NCBI GenBank assembly: GCA_903916675.1
Contig: CAIWXQ010000045.1
Location: forward strand, 41,589-105,588
Source of the DNA: an uncultured bacterium
GTDB taxonomy: Bacteria; Verrucomicrobiota; Kiritimatiellia; RFP12; CAIWXQ01
Length of the DNA stretch: 64,000 bases
Direction: 5' to 3'
Every line of letters begins with the position of its first letter. Positions within the stretch are counted from its first letter, which is position 1. A model generated the notes under the pieces. The model saw only the letters and a program-made list of their open reading frames with translations, had not been told where the DNA came from and did no database searches. A program made the position numbers and the translations under genes. This document shows, one piece after another, positions 44,728 to 54,305 of the stretch.

Positions 44728-46080
44728 TCAAACCGTGAAGTGCTTGAACTGCGGCAGGTGACCGCGATTCTGCCTGAGCATGGCGTTGACCATGTCGCGG
44801 ATCTCGGCGAGCGAGAGGATGGCGGCGGTCAGCGGATCGGAAGCCACGGCCTGATAGACAAGGCGCGGGTTGCCGGTGAGGGCCGCCTCGACGGCCAGAG
44901 TCTCGCAGGTTGCGCTGAGGGAGGTGATCGGCACCACCTGCCGGGGCAGGTCGCCGACATACATGGGGTTCATGGCGCCACGCGACGCCAGCACCGGCAC
45001 CTCAACGCAGCAGTCCTGCGGGAGGTTGGTGATCATGCGGCCGGTGTTGAGCACGTTGCCGTTGAAGCGGAAGAGTTCATTCCCCAGCCAGGCGTTGACG
45101 ATGGACGCGGCGTACTCGTGCCCGCGCGCCAGCTTCTTCGCGACCTGCACGGGGTCCTGCCATTCCGGGCTGTTGAGCCACTGCCGGAAGCGTTTCTCCC
45201 AGTCCCTGACGCGCGCCCGGTACTCGTTCAGGATGTAGGCATGGCGTCCGGGGTTCCAGCCGGTGCCGGTGGTGCAGTATTTCCGGATCAGGTCCGGTCG
45301 CTTGCGAAACCACCAGCTGTACTCGGAGTTGTGGCCGCTGGACTCGGTGACGTAGTAGTCGAATGCAAGGAACAGCTCGTTGCGCACCTGCTCGGTGTTG
45401 TAGATCTTCCGGTCGGTGCGGACCTTCTCGCGCAGCACGGGATAAAGGTCGCGCCTCCGGTGCTCGAATTTTGTGTACCAGGCGAGGTGGTTGATGCCGG
45501 CGCAGACGTAGTCCACCTCTTTGTACGGCACGCCGGCCCAGCTGGCGAGCATGACGGCGGTTCCCTGCACGCTGTGGCAGAGGCCGGTGACGTGGGCCTG
45601 CGTGGTCTTCTGCATGGCCTGGCAGAGCATGGCCATGGGGTTGGTGTAGTTGAGGACCACGGCGTTCGGGCAGAGACGCTCGATGTCGCGGCAGATGGCG
45701 AGCATTTCGGGGATGGTGCGCAGGGCGCGGAAGATGCCAGAGGGGCCGCGCGTGTCGCCGACGTTGATGTCTACGCCGTATTTCTTTGGAATGGTGATGT
45801 CGTACTGCCAGACGTCGACGTTGCCGCAGAGGATTGTGATCATCACGGCGTCCGCGTCCTTGAGGGCCTTCCGCCGGTCCGTCGTGGCGGTGATGCGCGC
45901 CGGGTAGTTGCCGGCGTCCACGAGCTTCTGGCAGGCCTGCTGCGACATCGCGAGGCGGCCGGGGTGAATGTCGACCAGTGCGAAGTGGGCGTCGCGCATG
46001 CTGGGAAAGGTCAGGCAGTCGCGAACGAGTTCGCGGGTGAAACCGAGGCTGCCAGCGCCGATGAAGACGAGCTTGGCCAT
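44728..46080 (-). CDS. melA: Glycoside hydrolase family 4, alpha-galactosidase-like
   Basis: 450 residues, the usual GH4 length. The NAD-binding N-terminus is [17 protein letters not shown], followed by [13 protein letters not shown]. The metal-site cysteine motif [10 protein letters not shown] is the CHSV form seen in MelA-type alpha-galactosidases, and the second ligand is in [10 protein letters not shown]4 enzymes use NAD+ and Mn2+ and an oxidation-elimination mechanism on intracellular sugars. No transporter lies next to it. Substrate assignment rests on the CHSV motif. Confidence 0.85.
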   Translation of the reverse strand: MAKLVFIGAGSLGFTRELVRDCLTFPSMRDAHFALVDIHPGRLAMSQQACQKLVDAGNYPARITATTDRRKALKDADAVMITILCGNVDVWQYDITIPKKYGVDINVGDTRGPSGIFRALRTIPEMLAICRDIERLCPNAVVLNYTNPMAMLCQAMQKTTQAHVTGLCHSVQGTAVMLASWAGVPYKEVDYVCAGINHLAWYTKFEHRRRDLYPVLREKVRTDRKIYNTEQVRNELFLAFDYYVTESSGHNSEYSWWFRKRPDLIRKYCTTGTGWNPGRHAYILNEYRARVRDWEKRFRQWLNSPEWQDPVQVAKKLARGHEYAASIVNAWLGNELFRFNGNVLNTGRMITNLPQDCCVEVPVLASRGAMNPMYVGDLPRQVVPITSLSATCETLAVEAALTGNPRLVYQAVASDPLTAAILSLAEIRDMVNAMLRQNRGHLPQFKHFTV

Positions 46081-46319
46081 ATGGAGATCCTATTGGCGGT
46101 GTTGAGGAGAGCATGAAAACTGTTTGCCGGCGGGAAGTCAAGCGCTCGGAATCGCGAGGCGTGTGTCAATTCGCGAGTGTGGCGGTCCCGACGGCTCTGC
46201 CATGCCTTTGCAAATCCTGTGGGAGTCAGGCAGCTTGGCTCCACCTCCGAGATACGGAGTGTGTCAGGCGGGGCGAATAGTTCGTGAATCCTCCGTGCGA
46301 TTTTGCCACACTGACACCC

Positions 46320-48140
46320 ATGAATTCGCTCGTGCTGCTGAGCGTCGCGCTCTGCGTCTTTGCCCTGGCTTACCGGTATTATGCGGCCTTTCTCGCAGCC
46401 CGCGCGCTGATGCTGGACGATCGCCGGCCCACGCCGGCCGTGCGCTGCAACAATGGACAAGACTACGTGCCGACGCACAAGTGGGTGGTGTTCGGCCACC
46501 ACTTCGCGGCCATTGCCGGCGCGGGACCGTTGATCGGCCCGACGCTCGCGGCGCAGTACGGCTGGGGGCCAGGATTCTTTTGGATCCTGCTCGGCTCGGT
46601 CTTTGCCGGCTGCGTGCACGACATGGTCATCCTCTTCGGCTCCGTGCGCCACGACGGGCAGTCGATCGCTGCCATTGCGCGGCGCGACGTAGGGCGCGTC
46701 ACGGGGTTCCTGACGGCGTTGGCGATCCTCTTCGTGATCGTGGCCTCGCTGGCCGGGCTGGGGTTGTCGGTGGTGAATGCGCTGCAGAACAACGCCTGGG
46801 GGACCTTCTCGATCGCCTGCACGGTGCCGATCGCCATGGCCGTGGGGCTCTACATGTTCCGGATCCGCCCCGGCGCGGTCTTCTCCGGTTCCGTGGCAGG
46901 TGTGGCGCTGGTATGCGCCGCGGTGTTTTTCGGTCCGTGGGTCGCGGGGAGCAGCGCTGCGGGGTGGTTTGCGTTCCAGCCGAAGACGCTCAAGGTGATC
47001 CTCCCGATCTACGGCTTCTGCGCGGCCATCCTGCCGGTCTGGCTGCTGCTCACCCCGCGCGACTACCTGAGCACATTTATGAAGATCGGTGTGATCGCGG
47101 CGCTGGCCATCGGCGTGATTGTGGTGCATCCGGATCTGCAGATGCCGTTCGCCTCGCAGTTTCTCAACGGCGGCGGGCCGATCGTTTCCGGTCCGTGGTG
47201 GCCGTACGTCTTCATCACCATCGCCTGCGGCGCGATCTCCGGCTTCCATGCCCTGATCGCCTCCGGCACCACCTCCAAGCTGATCGAGAAGGAGAGCCAC
47301 ATCCCCTGCATCGGCTACGGCGCCATGCTTACGGAGGCGTTCGTCTCGCTCATGGCGCTGATCGCGGCAGCCACGCTGGCGCCGGCAGACTATTTTGCGA
47401 TCAACGCATCCAAAGAGAAGTTCGACGCGCTCGGCATGGCCACTGTCAACCTGCCGGAACTCAGCCGGCTGGTCGGCCTCGACGTGGCGCACCGCCCCGG
47501 CGGCGCGATCTCGCTGGCTGTGGGTATGGCGCACATCTTCGCCAATGTCGGGCAGGGGCTGCAGCACACCATGAAGTATTGGTTCCAGTTCATCGTGATG
47601 TTCGAGGCGCTCTTCATCCTCACCACGATCGACGCTGGCACGCGCGTGGGGCGCTACATCCTGCAGGATCTGTTCGGCTACGCCCACGCGCGCTTCCGGC
47701 AGGTGGACTGGCTGCCGGGCGCGCTGCTCTGCGGCGCGCTGGTCTCGGCTGCCTGGGGGTATCTGCTCTGCACCGGCGAGATCTCCAGCATCTGGCCGCT
47801 GTTCGGCGCGGTGAACCAGACCCTCTCGGCGCTGGCGCTGGCCATCGGCACGACCCTCATCCTGCGCGTGGCGCGGCGCAAGGCCTGCGCGCTCGCCACC
47901 GCCATCCCGTGCCTCTTCCTGACAGTGGTGACATTCTCAGCCGGCGTCCTCAACATCCGCGACTATTGGGCTGCGCGCGACCACGTGAAACTCTGGATCA
48001 GCCTTGCGGTGCTGGCGCTCGTGGCTGTGGCAATCGCCGACAACATCCGGGTTTGGCTGCGCCTGCTGCGGTCCCGCGCGCCTGTCGGCCTGAACGACGG
48101 CTGCGAGTCCCGCGACGCTTCGCTCGATGTACCGGAATGA
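46320..48140 (+). CDS. cstA: CstA-family carbon starvation protein (peptide/pyruvate transporter)
   Basis: 606 residues from ATG 46320 with about sixteen membrane helices. Family landmarks are NNGQDYVPTHKWVVFGHHFAAIAGAGPLIGPTLA, GVHDM-like AGCVHDMVILFGSVRHDGQ, FHALIASGTTSKLI and DAGTRVGRYILQ. CstA proteins take up peptides or pyruvate on starvation. Neither start (46320, or GTG 46284) has a strong ribosome-binding site. Divergent from the GH4 gene; the 239-base gap shows no clear element. Confidence 0.9.
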   Translation: MNSLVLLSVALCVFALAYRYYAAFLAARALMLDDRRPTPAVRCNNGQDYVPTHKWVVFGHHFAAIAGAGPLIGPTLAAQYGWGPGFFWILLGSVFAGCVHDMVILFGSVRHDGQSIAAIARRDVGRVTGFLTALAILFVIVASLAGLGLSVVNALQNNAWGTFSIACTVPIAMAVGLYMFRIRPGAVFSGSVAGVALVCAAVFFGPWVAGSSAAGWFAFQPKTLKVILPIYGFCAAILPVWLLLTPRDYLSTFMKIGVIAALAIGVIVVHPDLQMPFASQFLNGGGPIVSGPWWPYVFITIACGAISGFHALIASGTTSKLIEKESHIPCIGYGAMLTEAFVSLMALIAAATLAPADYFAINASKEKFDALGMATVNLPELSRLVGLDVAHRPGGAISLAVGMAHIFANVGQGLQHTMKYWFQFIVMFEALFILTTIDAGTRVGRYILQDLFGYAHARFRQVDWLPGALLCGALVSAAWGYLLCTGEISSIWPLFGAVNQTLSALALAIGTTLILRVARRKACALATAIPCLFLTVVTFSAGVLNIRDYWAARDHVKLWISLAVLALVAVAIADNIRVWLRLLRSRAPVGLNDGCESRDASLDVPE

Positions 48141-48159
48141 GTTTTTTTAGGGTTTGGGG

Positions 48160-48316
48160 CACCGAGGTGATCGAGCCCTCTGAGGGGGTAATCTGGAAGG
48201 AAGTGGCCACCGGCCGCGTTTACAGAAGAGTCCTCTGTGCGCTCGATCCCCTCGGTGGTTTCTGTGTCCTCGCCTCGTTTTCGTACCCTTCGGCAACTTT
48301 CTTTTCCTTCGTGTCC
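48160..48316. repeat. Long dyad with CTCTGTG and CTTCGTGTCC words upstream of lptD
   Basis: CACCGAGGTGATCGAGC (48160-48176) is matched at 16 of 17 positions by the complement of GCTCGATCCCCTCGGTG (48241-48257). Pyrimidine words TCCTCTGTGCGCTC, TTTCTGTGTCCTC and TTCCTTCGTGTCC follow; these are the same words as in the elements at 24236, 36065 and 54306. It ends about 100 bases before the lptD start. Confidence 0.7.
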
Positions 48317-48418
48317 TGCCGCACATGTCCATTCCCTTTTCCCTGCGCTTTTGTTACAACATGGACCGTTGGATGCGCGCTGGGTTGCGCGCCGGGTGTC
48401 GAGGAAAGGGCCTTTTGC

Positions 48419-50653
48419 ATGAGCAACCGCTTGTCCCGGCTGGTGGCTGTCGTTCTTGTGTCGTTCCTGGCGGGCGTTGCCGGTGTCTGGGCGCAGACTG
48501 GGCAGGTTGCGCTGGCAACGGGTCCGGACATCTCGGCCAACCGCCTGGAGTCCGAGACCAACGGTTGGTTCCATGCTGTCGGCAACGTTTTCATCCGCTA
48601 CGCGGACCACGACCTGCACGCCGACCGGGTGGACATGAACAAGACCACCGGCGAAGTCCACGCCCGCGGCCATGTCGACCTGTTCCGCCAGGAGCAGGGG
48701 CGCTGGTCCGGCGACGTTCTCGACTACAACTACCTGACCAAGGAAGGGCTCACCGGCGCGAGCGAGGTACGCGCCTCCGCATTCGCCTACACGGCGGAGG
48801 CGACGCAGATGGAATCCAACGGGATAAAGCGCCTTTTTGGCGCGCGCCTGACCACCTGCAACAAGACCAACGACGCGGACTGGGATTACTGGCTCTCGGC
48901 CAGCGAGATCGACTTCCGCGAGCACGACCGCGTCACGCTCCACAACGCCGTTTGGTGGTTCGCGGGGGTGCCATTCTTCTACTTCCCGTATGCCACGCGC
49001 GACCTCAACCACCCCTTCGGTCCGCTGATCGTACCCGGCTACCGCTCCAGCTGGGGTCCGTACCTGCTGACCACCTACACCTATCCGTACTACAACCCGC
49101 CAGGCACCGACATCCTCACCGGCAGCGTACTGCTCGACTACCGCGCCCTGCGCGGGGTTGCTGCCGGGCATGAGTTCGACTGGAACCAGGAGATGCTGGG
49201 CAACGGGTTCTTCGGCTTTTACGTCACCGACGACCAGAAGCCCGGCCAGAACGAAGATCCCAACCTGCCGCCCATCGGCTCGAACCGCTACCGTCTCTAT
49301 TTTCACAACGCGGCCAACCCCACGCCGACCGACCAGATCCTGGCGCAGGCCGATATCCTGAGCGATACGCGGATGATGAAGGACTTCTTCCCCAGCATCT
49401 ACCGCGAGCAGAGCCAGCCCGATAACTTCCTCTCCTACACCCACCGCGGCCTCTCGTACGCCGCCGGCGGCGACGTTTCCGGCCCGCTCAACAACACCTT
49501 CACTGCTGTCGGCCGCGCGCCGGAAGGGTGGCTGAAAATATTCCCGCAGGAGCTGTCCGAGGACTCGGGCCTTTACTACGAGAGCGACTCCAGCGTCGGC
49601 TACCTCGTGCAACAGTGGACCAACGACGGTACGATCACCAACGCCTTTGAGCCCGACACGGTGCGCATTCACTCGCAGCAGAAGCTCACGTACCCGATCC
49701 AGCCGATGGAGGGCGTCAGCCTCGTGCCGCGGCTGGCTTACGACTACACCTTCTACTCCCACCTGGCCAATAACCGCACCAACGAGGTCCGCAGCGTATT
49801 CGAGGCCGGCATGGAAGCCTCGGCCAAGTGGTTCGCCAACTACGGCGAATACCGGCACATTGTCGAGCCCTATGCCGACCTGATCGCCATCACCTCGCCG
49901 ATCAACGTGAAGCCCGGCCAGAACTATTTCTTCGACCGCGTGGACGGTCCGCGCGACTGGAGCGACCAGTTCGGGCTCGACGGCAACTACGAACCCCGCC
50001 GCTGGACCGGCATCCGGCCGGGCGTGCGCAACACGATCCAGGAGAAGGACGCCGAGGGCAACCGCCGCACCGTGTTTGACTGGGACGTCTTCGTGGCCTA
50101 CCGCCTCGGCGGCCAGCAGGGGAGCACGAACAGCGGCCTCGTGCTGGAAGGGTGGGATCTCACCTGGCGGCCGGAGAAAGACATCAAGTTCCGCACCGAG
50201 GGGCTATACGACCCCAAGGACGGCGGCCGCCTCGATCAGTCCGACACCAGCGTGACGTTCGGCGAGGGATCCGCCTGGATGTTCCAGGTGGGGTATTTCA
50301 CAAGCGATCCGCTCAATCCCGACATCCTCAACCCGCCGGTCAATGGGTTGCCGTCGGGCTACAACTACCTGCAGCCGGCCAGCGTGATCTACGCGTCCCT
50401 CACGCACCGCTTCAACTCCGACTGGTCTGCCAACATCTTCCTGAACTACGACGCCAGAAGCTCAGCTCTGGGGGCTGCTGGCGGCTATCTCCAGTATGAA
50501 TTGGACTGCCTTGCGTTTCGCCTGAACACCAGTTGCAGCCCTGCCGTTACCCGCACCGACGGCACGCACAGCACGGCCGATTACGGCGTCTCGCTGCAAG
50601 TCTGGGTCAAGGCTTTCCAGTCGGGCTACATCGAGAAGATGCGCGGCTGGTAG
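48419..50653 (+). CDS. lptD: LPS-assembly protein LptD
   Basis: 744 residues from ATG 48419 with GAGGAAAGG upstream. A signal peptide (MSNRLSRLVAVVLVSFLAGVAGVWA) is followed by an OstA/LptA-like jellyroll (SANRLESETNGWFHAVGNVF ... LHADRVDMNKTTGEVHARGH). The rest is a large beta-barrel domain with alternating aromatic strands. LptD inserts LPS in the outer membrane, so the organism is diderm. Frames that join it to cstA sequence are artefacts. The next gene follows after 12 bases. Confidence 0.88.
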   Translation: MSNRLSRLVAVVLVSFLAGVAGVWAQTGQVALATGPDISANRLESETNGWFHAVGNVFIRYADHDLHADRVDMNKTTGEVHARGHVDLFRQEQGRWSGDVLDYNYLTKEGLTGASEVRASAFAYTAEATQMESNGIKRLFGARLTTCNKTNDADWDYWLSASEIDFREHDRVTLHNAVWWFAGVPFFYFPYATRDLNHPFGPLIVPGYRSSWGPYLLTTYTYPYYNPPGTDILTGSVLLDYRALRGVAAGHEFDWNQEMLGNGFFGFYVTDDQKPGQNEDPNLPPIGSNRYRLYFHNAANPTPTDQILAQADILSDTRMMKDFFPSIYREQSQPDNFLSYTHRGLSYAAGGDVSGPLNNTFTAVGRAPEGWLKIFPQELSEDSGLYYESDSSVGYLVQQWTNDGTITNAFEPDTVRIHSQQKLTYPIQPMEGVSLVPRLAYDYTFYSHLANNRTNEVRSVFEAGMEASAKWFANYGEYRHIVEPYADLIAITSPINVKPGQNYFFDRVDGPRDWSDQFGLDGNYEPRRWTGIRPGVRNTIQEKDAEGNRRTVFDWDVFVAYRLGGQQGSTNSGLVLEGWDLTWRPEKDIKFRTEGLYDPKDGGRLDQSDTSVTFGEGSAWMFQVGYFTSDPLNPDILNPPVNGLPSGYNYLQPASVIYASLTHRFNSDWSANIFLNYDARSSALGAAGGYLQYELDCLAFRLNTSCSPAVTRTDGTHSTADYGVSLQVWVKAFQSGYIEKMRGW

Positions 50654-50665
50654 CAGAGGTGCCAC

Positions 50666-50959
50666 ATGCCCCGGAGCGTCACGGTCAGCGAGAAGGAGAT
50701 TCAGGACGTGGCCGACCTGTTCGCTGACGTGGCTCACCGCCGGACGATGCGGCAGATGCTCGACGAGATCCTCACGCCCACCGAGCTGCGCGATCTGGCC
50801 CTGCGCTGGAAGCTGGTTCAGCGGCTGCACGCCGGCACGCCGCAGCGCCGGATCGCCTCGGACCTCGGGATCAGCCTTTGCAAGATCACGCGCGGCTCGC
50901 GCATCCTCAAGCGCCCCAGAGGCGCGATCCGGGGGATCCTGAAGCAGAAGGCCGAGTGA
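50666..50959 (+). CDS. TrpR-like DNA-binding protein
   Basis: 97 residues. The sequence LTPTELRDLALRWKLVQRLH, then QRRIASDLGISLCKITRGSRIL, follows the TrpR/YerC helix-turn-helix order closely, including the ITRGS recognition-helix motif. No trp genes adjoin it. The YerC/TrpR-like subfamily without known tryptophan binding is as likely as true TrpR. 12 bases after lptD, so perhaps in the same transcript. Confidence 0.8.
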   Translation: MPRSVTVSEKEIQDVADLFADVAHRRTMRQMLDEILTPTELRDLALRWKLVQRLHAGTPQRRIASDLGISLCKITRGSRILKRPRGAIRGILKQKAE

Positions 50960-50986
50960 GGGGAGCACCGCAGAATATCGGGCCGG

Positions 50987-51047
50987 AAACTTCGAATGGC
51001 AAAGGAGATTTCCGCCACTGGTTCCGGCGGTTGTTCATTCGAAGTTT
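50987..51047. repeat. TTCGAAT-family dyad element upstream of the aminotransferase gene
   Basis: AAACTTCGAATG (50987-50998) and CATTCGAAGTTT (51036-51047) are exact inverse complements of 12 bp. An inner hairpin CCGCC/GGCGG lies at 51012-51030. It ends 54 bases before the next start. A related element is at 56863-56930. Confidence 0.72.
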
Positions 51048-51101
51048 GCTGTTCCTGGTTCGATAGCTTGCGGTTTGATTTGTGCAGAGGAGTGTGAACG
51101 C

Positions 51102-52295
51102 GTGAATGAGATCGTGAATGTCGGCATACGCAGCCAGATGGCCAACGCCTCCTGGATACGCCGCATGTTCGAGACCGGCATCGAGCTCAAACAGCGGCTG
51201 GGCGCGGAGAGCGTTTGCGACTTCAGCCTTGGCAATCCGGACGTGCCGCCACCCGCAGCTGCGGCGGACGCGCTGCGCGCGCTGGCGACCATAGCTGTGC
51301 GCCCCCTGGGGCTCGGCTACGTTCCCAATGCCGGCATCCCCTCGTTTCGCGCCAAGCTTGCCCGTAAGCTGACTTCCGAGCAGCAGGTCGCACTGGATGC
51401 GAAGCACGTGCTCGTCACCTGTGGCGCGGCTGGCGCGCTCACAGCCTTCTTCCGCGCCGTGCTGGAACCTGACGACGAGATTGTCTGCCCTGCGCCCTAC
51501 TTTGTTGAATACGGCGCCTACTGCGGCCATTTCGGTGGCGTGCTCAAGCCTGTGCCTGCCACGCCTCCGGACTTCCGGCCCGACCTCACTGGCCTTGATC
51601 GGGCCATCAGCCCGCGCACCCGCGCTCTGCTGATCAACTCGCCCAACAACCCCACCGGTTGCATCTACGATGCCGCCACTCTGCGTGCCCTCGGCGAACT
51701 GCTCGCCCGGCACAATGCCGGACGCGCGCGCCCCATTTTCCTGATTGCCGACGAACCGTACCGCACCCTCGCGTACGACGCCGCACAGGTGCCGCCCGTG
51801 CTGCCGCTCTCGCCATTCGCCGTGGTGGTGGGATCGTTCTCCAAGAGCCTCTCCCTCGCCGGCGAACGCGTCGGCTACCTGACCGTGAACCCTGCCATGC
51901 CGGACGTGCAACTGCTCCTCGACGCGGTGACCATGACCAACCGCACCCTGGGGTTTGTCAACGCCCCCGTGCTCGGCCAGGCGCTGGCCGAGGCGCTGCT
52001 CGACGCCAGCGTGGACCTTGCTATCTACGACCGTCGCCGCCACGCAATGGCCCAGGTGCTGACGGACGCCGGCATCTCCTTCTCGCTGCCGCAGGGCGCC
52101 TTTTACTTCTTCCCCGCCGCCCCCGGTGGCGACGACCAGGCCTTTGTGCAGGCGCTGCTAGACGAATATATCCTTGCCGTCCCGGGGCGTGGCTTCGGCT
52201 TCCCCGGATATTTCCGCCTCACCTTTTGCGTCGACGAGGCCGTCATCCGCCGCGCCGCCCCCGGTTTCCAGCGCGCCGCGGCGAAGTTCCGGTAA
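51102..52295 (+). CDS. PLP-dependent class I/II aminotransferase
   Basis: 397 residues from GTG 51102, chosen because GAGGAG lies upstream. Fold-type I landmarks are FSLGNPDVPPP, LVTCGAAGALTAFFRAVL, INSPNNPTG, IADEPYR and the Schiff-base lysine in GSFSKSLSLAGERVGY. It likely transaminates an amino acid, with substrate unresolved between aspartate/aromatic and other classes. The TrpR-like gene just upstream hints at amino-acid regulation, which is speculative. Confidence 0.87.
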   Translation: MNEIVNVGIRSQMANASWIRRMFETGIELKQRLGAESVCDFSLGNPDVPPPAAAADALRALATIAVRPLGLGYVPNAGIPSFRAKLARKLTSEQQVALDAKHVLVTCGAAGALTAFFRAVLEPDDEIVCPAPYFVEYGAYCGHFGGVLKPVPATPPDFRPDLTGLDRAISPRTRALLINSPNNPTGCIYDAATLRALGELLARHNAGRARPIFLIADEPYRTLAYDAAQVPPVLPLSPFAVVVGSFSKSLSLAGERVGYLTVNPAMPDVQLLLDAVTMTNRTLGFVNAPVLGQALAEALLDASVDLAIYDRRRHAMAQVLTDAGISFSLPQGAFYFFPAAPGGDDQAFVQALLDEYILAVPGRGFGFPGYFRLTFCVDEAVIRRAAPGFQRAAAKFR

Positions 52296-52585
52296 TGCGC
52301 ACGGGGTTCTGCCGACCGTCGCAGCGATCGGAGTTTTCAAATCAGATGTTCCGTGAACACGCTGTCAGTTACGGAAATGGCGATATTCGCACGCAGGTTG
52401 TGCGCCGCAGACCCCGCAAGAGGTAAACGATACAATGAAGTCCTGGATACAACCTATATCACCATCTTGTAATTTTCTGGTTAGTTCCAAGTTATGTTCG
52501 TAAGCTATCCTATAACTGATGCATAATCGGAGCATTTTTACCGCTTGGTCATGCAAAATGTGACTGCACAACGGATGAGACTGCC

Positions 52586-53260
52586 ATGATTGCCACCAGC
52601 GACACTACGATTCTGCCGTGTTCGACACACCTGCAGCTGCTCACCTTGGAAGACCTGAATCGGCAAGGTGTCGCTACTGACGATGTGCTGGCGGCGATCG
52701 GTAAAATCGACTGCGCCACGATTCAGGGCATGACACGACGCTTTGTAGGGCATCCGGATCAATGGGCTGATGTCCTGCGCAACGGCACACAGGGGTTGAT
52801 GCTCCTGGCAGACGGGGCTAGTGTAGTTGGGTACTGGCAATTTGTGGCCCTCGACGACGATACATTCGATCGAGCCCTGATCGGAGCCCTGTTTGACGAC
52901 GAAATATCTTCGACCAACACGCGCTCCCTGACCGCACCCGGCAGCATCCGCATCTGTGTTGTCGGCGTGTCCGTTCTTGCCGCGTACCGGCGTCTGGCAG
53001 GCCGAAGACTCCTGTATGAAGGATTTGGGCGGGTACTCGCCAAACTCGCCGATGCCGGGGTTTTTGTCCGTGAGATCTGCGCGACGGCGCACACCCTGGA
53101 AGGAATTGCCTTGGCCCGATCCTTTGGGTTGCGCTGCGTCTGCAAACATGCGGAGCATGGGAGCGTCTATCACGGTCAGATGGCAGACGCCATGCCGCAA
53201 ATTCTCAGGGCAATGCCCGGCCTCGCGGATCACTTTCGTCCGCAGGGAGTTCTGGCATAA
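52586..53260 (+). CDS. Putative GNAT-like acyltransferase
   Basis: 224 residues, no signal peptide. A segment near residues 130-150 (VVGVSVLAAYRRLAGRRLLYEGF) resembles the acetyl-CoA-binding motif A of GNAT enzymes, followed by GIALARSFGLRC, a typical GNAT strand-helix. Substrate unknown. The 290 bases before it are AT-rich, with TTCCGT/ACGGAA dyad near 52350-52377, and hold no convincing ORF; a promoter there is likely but not defined. Confidence 0.5.
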   Translation: MIATSDTTILPCSTHLQLLTLEDLNRQGVATDDVLAAIGKIDCATIQGMTRRFVGHPDQWADVLRNGTQGLMLLADGASVVGYWQFVALDDDTFDRALIGALFDDEISSTNTRSLTAPGSIRICVVGVSVLAAYRRLAGRRLLYEGFGRVLAKLADAGVFVREICATAHTLEGIALARSFGLRCVCKHAEHGSVYHGQMADAMPQILRAMPGLADHFRPQGVLA

Positions 53261-53322
53261 CTACGATGGCAGGCCTGCGGGGCGCAGGTCGTGGGAAGCA
53301 GACGACGAGGTGCACACACGTC
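53261..53322 (+). promoter_or_regulatory. Structured leader of the SMR exporter gene
   Basis: Two stems lie between the stop of the preceding gene and the SMR start. CTACGA/TCGTGG with inner CCTGCG/CGCAGG forms 53261-53294. GACG (53301-53304) pairs with CGTC (53319-53322) around ACGAGGTGCACACA. The second shares GACGAGGTGC with the guanidine-III riboswitch consensus as I recall it, but its required pseudoknot partner is not found. Confidence 0.35.
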
Positions 53323-53333
53323 GGGAGAATGTC

Positions 53334-53645
53334 ATGGGCTGGTTGTTCCTTGCGATCGGCATCGTGTTTGAAGTACTGGGCACGGTGTTCATGAAGTACG
53401 CCAATGGGTTCGCCCGGCTTGTGCCATCGGTGCTGGTGTTCGTTTGCTACGGAGTGAGCCTTGCGGCTCTGGTGCTTGTGCTGAAGTACATGCCGGTCAG
53501 CATCTCGTATGCCATCTGGTCGGGCATGGGAACGGCCCTCATTGCCATGATCGGCGTCTTCGCGTTCCAGGAGCCGGTCTCCGCCCTGAAAGTCGTCTCG
53601 CTTCTGTTGATTATCGCCGGGATCGTCGGTTTGGAGATCTCATAG
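53334..53645 (+). CDS. Small multidrug resistance (EmrE-like) exporter
   Basis: 103 residues and four membrane helices. The essential Glu is in IVFEVLGTVFMK (helix 1) and helix 3 has YAIWSGMGTALIAMIG, as in EmrE and not in SugE/Gdx, where W follows the EV motif. It would export quaternary ammonium-type cations with protons as a dual-topology dimer. GGGAG precedes the ATG. Codons before 53334 in this frame overlap the GNAT-like gene. Confidence 0.9.
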   Translation: MGWLFLAIGIVFEVLGTVFMKYANGFARLVPSVLVFVCYGVSLAALVLVLKYMPVSISYAIWSGMGTALIAMIGVFAFQEPVSALKVVSLLLIIAGIVGLEIS

Positions 53646-53765
53646 GGTCCTTCGCGGTTGGCCGGAACACGATTGCGGTAATCGAGGCCGACCGCCATCC
53701 AGATTGTGCGTGAAGAGGTCCTGCCGGCAGATGCCGCCACCCCCGGATTCAGTTCGAGGCGAACC

Positions 53766-54302
53766 ATGGGAAACGCCCCCACAATTTCAGCTGCCATTGC
53801 GCGCGGGCTGTCGTTGGATGGCGTGCTGCTGGTTGTGGATGTTGCGCGGCAACGCCTGCGGGTGTTGACCCGGCGTGGGATGTGGCGGGCGTTCCGCGTC
53901 TCGACCGCGACCCGGGGGATCAGCGCCGATGCCGGTTCGCATGGTACGCCTCCTGGCTGGCATTGCGTGGCCAGTCGCGTCGGTACAGCCGCGCCGATGG
54001 GGCAGGTCTTCCGCTCACGTCGCCGCACTCGACGTGTGCTGCCGTCCGCGGCCTGGCGTCAGTCGCCCGCCAGCGAGGATCTCATCCTTACGCGCATTCT
54101 GCGACTCGATGGCCTCGAACCCGGCGTCAACCGCGGCCTGGGGATCGACAGCTTCTCGCGCTGGATCTACCTCCACGGCACCAACCACGAACAGCACCTC
54201 GGCCGCCCTGCCTCGCATGGCTGCGTGCGCATGGCCAACCGCGACATCGCCGCGCTCTTTACTTTCATCCGCGGCCGCAAGACATGGTGTTGGATCGGGT
54301 AG
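53766..54302 (+). CDS. L,D-transpeptidase (YkuD domain)
   Basis: 178 residues. The catalytic block IYLHGTN ... GRPASHGCVRMAN contains the His and Cys of the YkuD fold. No signal peptide is visible, although substrates (peptidoglycan peptides) are periplasmic; either the true start lies upstream (GTG 53706 gives no signal either) or export uses another path. AGGCG lies before ATG 53766. Confidence 0.82.
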   Translation: MGNAPTISAAIARGLSLDGVLLVVDVARQRLRVLTRRGMWRAFRVSTATRGISADAGSHGTPPGWHCVASRVGTAAPMGQVFRSRRRTRRVLPSAAWRQSPASEDLILTRILRLDGLEPGVNRGLGIDSFSRWIYLHGTNHEQHLGRPASHGCVRMANRDIAALFTFIRGRKTWCWIG

Positions 54303-54305
54303 GGA

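Noticed and set aside
47963..49858. 631-codon minus-strand frame
   Set aside because: Antisense to lptD, without a recognisable domain.
46124..50653. 1509-codon plus-strand frame joining cstA region and lptD
   Set aside because: The first half is an out-of-frame shadow of cstA; only the part from 48419 is a real protein (LptD).
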